From contig VZTG01009135.1 of NCBI GenBank assembly GCA_013397845.1, positions 372,001 through 436,000 on the forward strand: a DNA stretch of 64,000 nucleotides, given 5' to 3'. Numbering within the stretch: position 1 is the stretch's first letter; each line of letters begins with the position of its first letter. This DNA is from Melanocharis versteri. Lineage: Eukaryota; Chordata; Aves; Passeriformes; Melanocharitidae. The position numbers and the translations under genes were made by a program. This document shows, piece by piece, positions 1-12,100 of this stretch. The notes under the pieces were generated by a model. It made no database searches. It was not told the DNA's origin and worked only from the letters and a program-made list of their open reading frames with translations.

Positions 1-150
1 ACCAGTGGGGCAGCAGGTGGCTGTGGCTTTGTTGGGCTGGTAGGGGAAGTGCTATGGGAGAGTCTATCATCTAATATTCCATGGTTTCCTTTCTGAGCTC
101 CATCACCCTCATATATTTTTTGCTTCAGCTGCTGAATTTCCTGGTCCAGG
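1..150 (-). CDS. KIF16B: KIF16B exon 20: distal stalk, cut by window edge
   Basis: The acceptor TTTATAG is at 151-157. The first two bases finish the Arg codon of exon 19, giving LDQEIQQLKQKIYEGDGAQK, then a Ser/Thr/Pro-rich tail (HSTSPTSPTKPQPPAAP). It is open to the first base of the window, so the 3' end of the exon is not visible. The Pro-rich tail marks the change from coiled coil to the linker before the PX domain. Confidence 0.93.
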
Positions 151-3100
151 CTATAAAGATATCATAACATGTAATTTGCTTTGGTTTAGAGTTGATTCGC
201 ATAGTTCTGATAGGAAGTAATGTGCCTACACTGGTATACATGTACATAAGATTGTAGATACTAATATTTATGAAGGTTTAAAAATCATAATTGTTCTTTA
301 AGCATATTTAGATAGGAAAATAGAGACAGCTCAAAACCACATTCCAAGAGTAGCATTAAGTCAAATAAAACAACTTCAATAACTTCCATCACAAGAGGTA
401 TCTAAACCTGTACATTAAATATTAACTCCTAAGACCTAACATATCTATTAGAATCACTTGAATAAATTCTCATTTTTACAAAACTCTATCAATGACCTCA
501 GGTATTATCTTCCTGTGTGAAGTAAAAGAAGAAACAAAGGGGATAAAACGAAAAACTCAAAATAGAGCACTAATACAAAAAACACCCAAAGACAACCTAA
601 AACATTGATGTGGCAAAACTTCTGTATAAGAAAATCTTTAAATTGTGTACTACACATGCACATTTTCCAGTTGTTCCATCTGTATATATGTTTTTGAAAA
701 TTCACTTACAAAATAAACCATATAGTACTTATTGTATATATACAGCTAAGAAATAGTCTTTTGAAACCTCCTTGCTTTCTTTAAAAAATAAATTTAATAC
801 CACCCAGATTTATGCACAGAATACAATATGTAAAATCGGGTACTGTGTTTCTGACTAAAAATGCCTGAGGCATTTTGTATGAAATAAGAAGCACTTATTG
901 CAATATTCATTGTATTATAACAAAGTAATCTGCAGAACACCCTTTTCACTTGTAATGTAGCTGAGATTAGATTAGTAACACAGTAATAATCTTCCCCATT
1001 TTCATTACAATTTTCATCTCTAAAAGTAATTGTTTTTCTAGAGGTTACTTAGAAATGAAATAGTAAAAGAAAGTAAGTTCTAGCAAAAACAGGAGAAACT
1101 GTGCAAAGCTGGGATTCTACCACTTCTGCTACAATTGTATATATCTAAATTGAAGTGCAATTCTATATTCCATCCTGGGGGTTAAATGAGAAAATCAGAG
1201 AGATGATGAATGCTGAGGCTTAGGTTGAATTGTGACTTCAGTTTTAGAGTGCTTTCTGCAGAACTGCCAGAAGCCATCTATTTCTTCTGATTAGCAGCAA
1301 AACAATATTGTTTCCTGAGGGTAAGTGGATGAAAGATGGCTGATCTATATAGGAAAGTGTTTGCATCCATGGAAAATCAATGTAACTACAAAAATCAGAT
1401 TTACATTAAAGGAACAAAGCTTAGCTCTTGGTTTGTAAACATCTTACTATGAGAGGATACCATTTCTGTAGCAACAAACTTAGTCAGCCTTGTGATACAT
1501 CCATCAATAAGTACACGGAACTGTGCCCAGCCACTTGCCTCAAAGATGGCTTTAAAGTTGCTTTATGTTCATTCTAGCGCCCCAAACCTCTGCCAGTAAA
1601 GCCAAAATGTGTCTACATATCCCAGTTTAAGTTAACTTCAAATTATCATTTTGGGTGTCATTCCTGTTGTCTTGGGGTGATTCAAAATGGTATTGAATAC
1701 CAGAATTATCTGTGGCCAAAAACTGTTACTGTATCTTTTATGATCCTGAAGCCACAGGCCCTGAGTGTCTGGTGGGAGCGGGATGCCGGCATTTTAAAAA
1801 GCTCCTGCCCAGTTTTTTTCATGGCTTTTCACAGCATGGTATGTGCGTCGTTGGCTGCTTCGTCTTTGCTTAGACAAAGACTTTCCTTTCCTTTCTAGTT
1901 TGTTTTTTTTCCTCGGATCAGAGAAACTGCAGTAGCAATGTTTGAGCCGCCTCGAGGACGAATTCTGCAGCTGCTTGCCCGAAAACCGGGGGCATCGCAC
2001 CAGCAGAAGTGGAGCGCAGCTGCCCCGCCCCAGCCCAAGCCGGTGCTAACCACGCCGAGCCTAGGAGAGGACACACTGAGTGGCTTCAGTCCAGCTGCCA
2101 TGCCCGCTCTGCTGTGCCTTGCCATGGGGAAGCTCTTCATCTGCTGCTGGAACTGCTCCGTGAGGTTCCTGCCTTCCCCAGACGGATCTGACACCATCCT
2201 GTCACTCCGTCTTGCAAAGCCCGAAGCCGTCCCACCAGGCCCGCATCGTATTTTCGGCATTTCGGGTCTCTCTTTGTTTCAGCGGCATTGTGATAAATAC
2301 GTATTATAGTACTGGCTTTTCGCAAACATCAGAACGGATACTATGTGTATAATGTTAATTCTTATAGAGGTAGCTTTTGGTATAAAGATATAATGATAAC
2401 TAAATGCCTTTATTTTTCTTTGTTCTAACTCAGATATAGTGGAGAAATAACTAATATAGCTGTTTTAGAATGTAGCTAACCTACAATGATTAAACCATCT
2501 GCTTAGTCGGATAACATCCGAAGCACAGGCGTGACCAGGTTCCCTGTCACAAGACATTTCTATCAACAACATCCACCTGCTGGAACCTCCAAACGGAGAA
2601 AAGATACAGGATTCTCCAAAAGGACTAAGCATGCTCTAAAAAGGCGGAACCAAGGAGGAGTCATGTTAACTAGCTCTTGGAACATGTAAAATAGTTTGGG
2701 AAGTTTGAACATGCATAATTGTTTATGAATATGCAACAGGCTGATGCAATAAAAAATGTATGTAAAGGGAGTCTCCACCATGAGAAGGTGTGCTCTTGGC
2801 TGAGTGCCAGGGCACCCAGCGCTGTTAACTTTTGCTTTACCTTTTGTCCCCTACTGTCTTTTATTAAACTTTTAAATTTTTAACAGGAGAGTGAACCTTG
2901 TTTTTCACAGGGTGGTGAGGTCTAGCAGTTCGGTATCTAGCAGTTATTTACTTTTTTTTCCCCCTGCCTATTGGCATTCGTGTTTTTTTAATAAATTGTT
3001 GCTTTTTCATTTTCATCTATTAGTATTAATTTCTTATTGCTGGAAAGGGATTGTTGTAACCCTTAAAGGAGGTAACTCATTCCAGAGCATTCTCTTTTAA

Positions 3101-6100
3101 ATTATCTCAAACCAAGACACCTGTAGGTGAAAGAATTTTGAGCTTCCATATGATTCAAGCAAATAAAAACATTGTATCTAGTTATGATAGACTTACACTT
3201 GTATAGCACTTCAAATGAATATTGCATTTAAATATTTTCAGAGTTAACACTGATCTGAACCAGAGCACATCATTACACAATGGGATCTAGATAAACAATA
3301 AGAAACATATATAATTCATATGCTTACTATGGCATCATATACTGTAATATGTAAACTCAAACACAAGAGCAATAAGTAGCCTGAAATGTTTAACATACTC
3401 TCATGTATCTTTAGAGCTTTCTCCTGCCTCAACATTCACAAAAACATTCTGAATTTAATTATTCAGGCCCATGGGCTATTCACTGAAACACTTCAAAGTT
3501 TTATTTAGCCTGTGCAAGAGGACTTTGAAGTAAACAAGAAAAAAAACAAGGGAAAAAAGAGGAAAAATAAAAAAGAGAGATCTTTTTACTTCCTTGCTAT
3601 CTTCTCCAAACCTCAGTTTTCTGGCTGACAACATATTTTGTCACTTATCACACAACTCTATTTTTGTGGAACCTCCAGTTGTTTATAGCTCACTTTAGTC
3701 AAGTGAGATGCCTAGTGTAGAAAATGAGATTTTATGTTCACAACAATTATGGAAAATAATGGCAATATTCACAAAATGATGAATCAATATTGAAAATGCT
3801 TAACTAAAAGCCAAACAATGTAGCTATAAATGTCAAAAAAGTGACCTCTACACAGTGTATATAAAGCAACTCTTCTGATAATGGTATAAAGGAACGGAAT
3901 ACAGAAGAGCTCTTCAATTTGGCTACAGGCAAGTTTCTTCTTTTAGGTGGTTTTTCCACATCTGTTTGAGGGGCATATGAAAAAATATTCAGATAAACTA
4001 GTGAAATATTTTAAAAATAGATGACAAATGCTACCTCAAGAAAAAAACACCTCATTTTTTCACTGATATTCACAGGTTTTAAAGCTGATTAGCAAATCAG
4101 ATAACACAAAGCACAATTCAGTGCTTTTTCCATACTGCAGGGATTGAACACTTTAACCTTAGTGAATTTTTGCTCAGGTCAGAAAAAACCCAAAAGATTT
4201 CTTCCTCTTCTTCCACAGAGAAAGATCCTTCCCTACCTGACTGACTTTCCCCTGAGCCTCACATACTTAGGCTAAATGTTATGCTACAAGATACCTTGAG
4301 TATAACCGATGGCATGGTTTCTGTGCCTAAAAGGGATTGTCACCACACTGGGCAGTATAAAGCCTCTGTATATTTTCCAATAAGCTTAAAAAGCAACATC
4401 AAATTTTACATGGATATATGGCTAGTTTATTTTTATTTAGCCCTGAAACCAGGGCTATTAAGAAATTAAACATTTACCCCCATTTACTTTTAATACCAGA
4501 AGTGTTGAGTACATCACCAGTTGAGAGAGACAGTTGGCAGGTTTACTGTAACAGTCTCCGAATCTTAAACATACATCTAACTTGTTACTAATAAAGAAAA
4601 AAAGAAGTTATACAGAAATAATTTAAGAGAAAAAAGTTGTTAGATGGTACATTTGCTGTAAGGGCAGAATATAAGGATGTCTGAGCTTTCTACATAGGTA
4701 AAACAATTTAAGTACTGTGATGGCTAATGCAAATAACATCCTGCTGAGGATGGGATAAGTATCTAAACATACCAGAATTTAATAAGTGAGCAAGAATCCT
4801 TTAAAAAGCAGTAGTTTCAATTCTGGATAAACTACTTGAAACTCATGAAGAAACTCAAGTACCAGGACACTGAACAAGTGCTCTCAACATCCAAGGTATA
4901 AAATGATTCCCGCTTTGTGGACAGGTTCTGATAAGTGGAAGATACCACAGTACTCACCGTTCTCGGTCTTGTTCAAGAGCTTTCTGCTCAGCTTCCAGAC
5001 TCGCCTGCAGCCCTGCCTGTTCGCCGCAGCTGTTGTTCAACGTGGCCAGCTTCTGTTTCTGCTCTTCAATTTCAAAGTCTATGGTGGAACGACGCTGCAA
5101 AGCAGAATGCCTCCTTTCTAACTTAGCAACAGCTTGCTCCAGTGCCTCTCTCTGCTGCTTTTCCCTTGATTCAAGGATTTCTTTTTCCTTTTTCCGAACC
5201 TTTCCTTCCTGCCGAGCTACATTGGCTGTGAATTCAAAGGTTTCTTGAAGCTGCTGCAGCTGATTTGTGCTAGCCCTATACTGGGCAAGCTGCTCCTCTT
5301 TTTCTTCTATTTCTTTCTCTATTTGATAGAGAGTATTATCTAACCCTAACAAGCCTCTGTCAAGGACTTCAGAAGCTCTTTGTTTTTCCTCCAGCAGAGC
5401 TGGCAAATGATTACTCTTCAGGTACTCAAGCTGGCGTACTCTAGATTGGAGCCTGTATTCCACTGGCTTTATCTTGTCAACTTCTTCAGTCTTGAGTATG
5501 GCTTCCATAAAGTTTTCACCATCTCTCTTGAGATTTAAGTGTTCTTCACGTGCAGATTTTAAGTGCTCCAGAGCTCTTTTTTCGTCTGCTATTTCCTTTT
5601 CTAGGTGATCCATTTGTCGAATTAAATCTTTTTCCAAAATAGCCAACTGTTCCAGCTGTTTCCTTTTAAATTCTACAAAATCATGCTGTGCTTTTTCTAA
5701 CTCTTCGTGGTTTTCATCACCTTCAGATCGGGCTTCCTTGACTTTCAAAAGAGATTCTCTGATCTCTTCAAGATCTCTTCTCTCTTCTTCTACTCTTTGC
5801 ACATCCCCTCTCTTCAGGAGCTCTATCATGACCTGCTTCTCTCGAAGCTGTTCCTCTAGATGAGCCACCAGCATCACCTGTTCTCTTTCCTGTTCTTCAA
5901 GTCTCTTTTTTTCTGATTCCAGCTTAAGATACTGCTCATCTTTTTCCTTTTTTAGTTTTTCTAGTTCACGAAAAATCTGCATTTTCTCTACTTTTTCATT
6001 ATGATTAAGTTCTTGTAGTCGCTGCAACTCTTCTTTGACCCGGGCAAAAATTTCTTCCTGCTGCTTTTTCTTTTGAAGCTCTATCTCCTGCTGTTCCCGT

Positions 6101-9100
6101 AATCTCTCTTCTTCAAATTTTTCTTTTTCAGCCAGCAGATCCTTTAACCTGCTTTCAATGTGAACACTCCTCCGTTTCAGACTCTCCTCCTGTTTTCGTA
6201 TTTGCAGCTGAACTATTTCTGTCTCTTTGCGCTGTGACTCTACTTCTTGCTGCATTCTTACAAGTTCTGCTTTGTCAGATTTTTGTTTTTCTTCCATCTC
6301 TTCTATTTGTTTCCTACAGTAAAACATTGACATGACGTTAAAAAGGTTTGGACTAAGATTTTTGAGTATATATAACCTTTTTTTTTTAATAGTTTTGTTT
6401 TGCTACAGGTTAAGATCCTTCATCACCTGGAAGTGATTCAATGCATGAGACAAATCAAAAAGAGATTCATATAGTCCGTGTCAGTATAAAAAGCTGTGAA
6501 TATATAAAGTTATAGGAAGACATGTTATATGTCTTCCTATACACTTATGTTATTAAAAATTAGATTGTATTAGTTCTGTCAAATCAAATAAAAATAGAAC
6601 ATATCCATAGAACATATCCATGCACACAGTGCAGAGTAGATATGTATTTTTTTTACATATGTATATTCTCATGCACAAAAACTTGTATAGAAGAACTTGA
6701 TTAGCCTCACCAAATTTAAGCCAACAGATGAATTAAAGCAATGGTCTCAATTTAGGTAACTCCAACTGAATTACTGATAAACGGGATTATAAAATTTAAG
6801 ACTAATTATTATGTCCTGTGTAATCTCTCTTACTTGAGGGTTACCTCCTAAAACTGTACAAGCAAATCAACTTCTGCACAATCTGAATTCAAATTCCATC
6901 AACATAACAAAAAAGGATAAATCTCAGTGATCCTATGTTGCATTAGTTGCTGAATAGTATCTTTCAGCACTTTAGAGCTTCAGGATTTTTCTGAGTTTAC
7001 TTCACTTAGTCCAACTATATAAAGACATCTATCAAAATGGAGCACACCATCTAAAGCTGAGAAGGCAGAAAGGTTTTCAGCTTGTGAATCTAATTAGTGC
7101 TGAGATCTGCAACAAGGCACAGCTATCACCCTCCACAGTTTTATCAGGTATGATGAGCCAAAACAATCAGCTCAGTCTGCCAGCTGATAACAATGCTTTC
7201 TTTTGTATTTCAAACCAATTTCCACATAATGTTCTGAAAAGCATGATTAGTATGCCCATTCCACACCACAGTTTGATGGAAGAGAAGCAGAATGTAACAT
7301 GTGAGTTTCTCCTATCACGATTCAATCCAAAGACACATAAAACATAAAAAAGAGATATGAATAAAGAATGTAATTTGCCATCTTTTAAAGTAAAACCATG
7401 AAAATCAAGAGCAAGGGTAATATATTATATCTGTATAATCTATCCTCCATACACCTTTGTATTCCAGAGTTTCTTTGCTAAATATCAGTTAGCTCCAATT
7501 CAGCTATTTGTAATCGTCTGCTTGCTGAGTAATACAGTGATTCCAAATTCATTATTTAAATGCATTTGTAACTTGTATATGTAGACACACATACACACAT
7601 AAATACCACAGAGAACAATGTTACCTTTTACTTTCTAATTTTTCAAGCTCCTCTCGTTGCTGTCTCTCGAATTCTAGCCTGATTTAAAAAAAAAAAGAAT
7701 ACAGCAAAAAGGTTGTTTTCTGAATATCACAAAAATAGGAAGACATAATGCAATTTGCTGTCTGTTTAGATGGTAATGATACAAATGAAGTTTTGTAAGA
7801 CTACTTTCTACAAGAACAGAAAATAGTTCCTTCATTAAGGTTACAAATTAGGTATCATGCTGACATGAGTATAAATAGAAAAATAAATTAATTTCTGGGG
7901 AAAAAGTATTTAAAAAGTAAAGCTAAGCAAGACATATAGATGATTAGCATAGCCTCTGTGAGTTAACTACATGCAGACACAGCAATCTATACACAGAAAT
8001 TTAATTTCTCTACCTTAGACAAATCGGTCCTTTTACAGGGAAAAGACTGCCATGGGAGGCAGGGGGAAACAGAGCGATCAATTGAGAAAGGAATTGATAG
8101 AAAAAACATATTAGCAGTACAAAATACTTTAAAATCAACAGCACTTTGTTTTATTGGAGGTTAAATTGTTTAGATTCATAGAACATTTATCATATTACAT
8201 CTCAGAAGAAGAATTCAAATAGTTATTCTTTCTAAACACATTTTTCAAATGCCAGTGACAGCTAAAATGATTCTCTTCATCCTATGGTTTATTAACTTAG
8301 CCACTTCTGAGAAAGGAAACAGCTACAAAACTACAGTACTGTGTGCTAATAGTTCTGCCACTTCCTTCCAAGAAAAAGAAAAAAATCCCAAACATTCCTC
8401 AGATGTGGACTTGAAAAACCCCAAAGTGCAACATTCAAGCACAGAACACAATTCAAAACCATTCCTTTAAAATATTTTAAGATTTTAATGTATTTAGTTT
8501 GACAAGGTTCTGAATAAGCACAGGAGAGCATTTTATGTCATTTTTTAATATCAGCTTTTATTACAGTTGTACACAAGTATTTTTCTTATTTTAATTTCAT
8601 TTGAAATATTTATCTTTTATTTATGGAACTTTTTAATAACAAATATTAAAAAGGCAGAAGGAACCTATATATGGATTAAATTGCTCAACCAAATACACAT
8701 ATATTCTGTTATTTCAGGCTTGTTACAGCATCAGTATATGCAGGTTAGTGAAACAGTCCATAAATACTGAAAAAAAAATGCAAGACTGCACCGCAAGTTA
8801 ACTTCAAGTTTTTGATAAACTGCAGTTTAAGACATTATGACCACAATTATATAGATAGGTTTCTAAAAATAAGGAATTTTTAATATTTCTTTTTAAAGTC
8901 ATAGGAATGCATACAACAAAAAGAAATTGCCCTTGGAAATATGCAAATAGTACACCAGTAATCTAACATTTATAAAGCTATTGCAACAAACTTTGATTTC
9001 TCCATGTTCAAGAAGCATCTTTCTAATGGCTGCAATAAGGGAGAATGACTACTTTCACAAATTACGTATTTCATTTTTCCCTATTTCTCACAAATTCATT

Positions 9101-12100
9101 TCAAAAAATGTCTTCTAAAACCTGTAAGCAATTAGCCAATGTAGATTTTTATACCCAGATCCAGGCATTCAAGCTTTCATGTAACTGTCTCACCAAGAGT
9201 CCCAACTGTCTCACCTAGAGTTCTGCATTAAACTAAGGTGAGCACTTTACAGCACAAGGATAGATGATGACAACTTAGTATTTTTAGTTTGATCACAACT
9301 GCTGCAGCAGCAATGCTGCAGAAATCCACAAAGTGGATACAAAATCCACAGAGGGCTGAAAGGGAACAAGCAGCAATCTTGGGAGCCTTCAGGAAGCAAA
9401 AACTTAATTCAGTGGTTAACATGTGCTTTGGACTTTCCTTCCCCCCCTTTTTTTAACTGAAGCCGTACCTCAAAATTTCTCCCTTTGGCTATCATCTGCT
9501 ATCTGGAATTCAGAGCTTTTAGCTATCATTTCTTACCTAGGGCTTGGCTGACAAAATGCCATAATGATTTCAGTCCAAAATAATACAGACCCTGGGGAAT
9601 ACAGCTCTGGCTTGTGGAAATGCAGGTTTCCTCTGGGCGCTATCAGACATAGACCATCTTTGCTTAGACAGTTGGCAAAGAACTATTTGACAGTATTCTC
9701 ATGCTTGGTTAAGCCACAATGAAGTAAAATATTAGATCAGCTAACATAATATGCAAAACCCAGAGCAAAACCTTTTGGTGTTTTGATTGTCCTATAAAGC
9801 ACACAGTTTGTTAGATATATTTTATATCAGCATAAAAATGGTAACTAACTTTTGATTGAGATTTAATACAAAGAAAATGAACCATCACAGCAATTACTCT
9901 GGTATAAAAACAGATCAGTGATTAAAAATTCTGTGATTTTCTCTTTCAGGAATTGTCCCTAATACCTTCAAGAGAGGGGTTATGACAATCAGTTTTACCT
10001 TAGACTGAAATGAAGCTGGAGGTGCCCATAAAGTTGTTCAGGAAAAAGGAATGAATTGTGCAAAACTGGTTCTTTCTTCAGTGAAAATGGCTCTTTCCCA
10101 AAGCAAAATATGGATCATCATTACCACCCCAGTCAACAGCTTCCAAATGCAACACTGAGGTGTTTTAAAACTGCGTGTTTAATGCATTTTAGACTACTAA
10201 ATACTTCTATGAAGACAAGAGTTATTGCCCCCTGGAGGTGCCTAAGATGGTCTGAGCTCCAATGCAAGCTCTCCAACAATGAGGTTATCCACAGTGTCTC
10301 CATTCTCTAAAGTGCTCATGCTGCAGCCTGTCTTCTGTAGGGGTAAGAATGATGCCAGTCTTCCTTAGCTGGCTGCCTATTTTCTTAATATATTTAGGAA
10401 CTCACCACTTTTGAGACCTCTGGAATATTTGCTTCAAACTCATTGTGGGGTCAAAGTTATTTCAGGACAGGAGAGAATCTGGGGAGGCAGGACAGGCCTG
10501 ACTGGAGTAACCGTGTTTCTTTAAAAAGCCACTACAAAAAAAAATCTCAGCATCACAAAAGAAAAAAACTAAAACCACAGAGGCTATAATAGATCACTGT
10601 CAGTTTTACAAAGCACAGATGCAAGACTGATGTTTTCTGGTTTAGTCTATCCTAATAAAAATCTTTTTCACATAACCGCTTTTCCCTTTATTAATGTGAG
10701 CACTATTGTGAATAGAAAAAAGCATATTAGCTTGAAATTAAAAAGAAACACAGATATTAAAAACTAGAATCTACTCTTTCATCTTTTGTAGCTCTACCAC
10801 AAAGGAACTTAATCTGATCAGTGCTGAATTAAATAGACACCATTTTCCTGGAAAGTTTGTCATATCTAGTGATAAGAGCAGTGTAGATAAGCTGCAGAGA
10901 AACGAAGTCAGTTCTACTAGCACAGTACTACAGTAGCTTAATTTGCACAGCACGAAAGTGCAATCTGATACTACATCTGTTAGGAAAGACTGAGTACTGG
11001 CAGGACTACAGAGATGTTACGATGCCATTCAGTACGCCAATTCATGAGATTAATTAAAAAAAGAAACAAACAAACCAAACCCCCCATACTAAACTGTCAG
11101 AGACTGAAATAGTTCATGCCTCAAACACTGATATAAAGTTTTGCTCATTATAACAAAAACTGTATAAAAAAGCTACAACCAAAGAAGCCTCCCTGAAGAT
11201 ACCTGACTGGGACTTTGGAGTGTAAGTTAAACCGCTAAGATTAGATAAAGGGAAAACCCATTCTTTAATCACCTCAGGCCTAGGAAAAACCAAACAAAGC
11301 TGAAGGAGAGGAATGCATCCACAAGAAAGCCGAACGCAGTAGATTCCTCCCTGGCTGAGTATGGGGTGGGGGAGACCACAGCCCGCAGAAGCCAGGTTTA
11401 CATAGACTCTCCCCAGAAATGAGGCAGGGGAGTGGAGGAGGTTTCGGGTGTAACCTCTGGTTACAGGCAGTGAACCCATTCTCCCTTACACAAACTGGCC
11501 CAGCTGTGGAACCCCCAACTTCCCAGGCCATATCCACAGGACATTCATGTAACAGGCAGCTGAGGGGGTGTCATAATCCATCAAAGACTCCCCGAAGTGC
11601 CCCCCTCCCAGAGTCATTCCTGAAGCCTTGCACCACAGGACTGCACATGATGCAACAAAAATAATGGCAAACTCCCCCCCAGGGAGGTGCCTGGGCTTTT
11701 CCTACCTACCCTGAGTGCATAGTAACCCATCAGGTTCTATGCTTTTCAGGGAGACCTTCACCACCAAGAAGACCAGCCGGAGAGGATCAACGAAGCATCA
11801 CTGGGATCCATGGAGTGGTGATATTTTCCTTATTCTGTCTCTGTCAACCCCTTTCTGTCCCTCCCCCACCTATTTTCCATTTCTTTCTTTCTCTCTCTCT
11901 CTCTCTCTCATATTTACTATCAAATAAAACCCATACTACTGTCACTGGCATACGGTCTCGTTTGCACCTTAATTCGGGCAGGGGCATTTCTAAGAACTTT
12001 AGTAACTGGATCATGACATAAACCCATGACAAGACCAAGATTTCTCATCAGTAGTTTTACAGTTACAGTATCATGTAGCTAAGAAAAGGTCCAAAAATTA

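Larger units (their letters stand above)
151..4957 (-). other. KIF16B: KIF16B intron 19
   Basis: About 4.8 kb. LTR-like sequence fills roughly 1665-2900. The flanks (151-1664 and 2950-4957) are AT-rich with nothing recognised. Confidence 0.65.

Noticed and set aside
1895..2325. Overlapping open frames of 60-123 codons on both strands
   Set aside because: They overlap in several frames in a GC-rich LTR-like block, share no known protein motif and lack splice or promoter context. They result from base composition.
4954..6333. Large coiled-coil frame as an independent single-exon gene starting at its own Met
   Set aside because: The Met-rich start (MSMFYCR) lies in intron sequence before a clear acceptor. 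The frame connects in phase to exons 18 and 20 of KIF16B.
6507..6546. Hairpin as a microRNA precursor
   Set aside because: The stem is at most 17 pairs with a 5-base loop, too short for a standard precursor.
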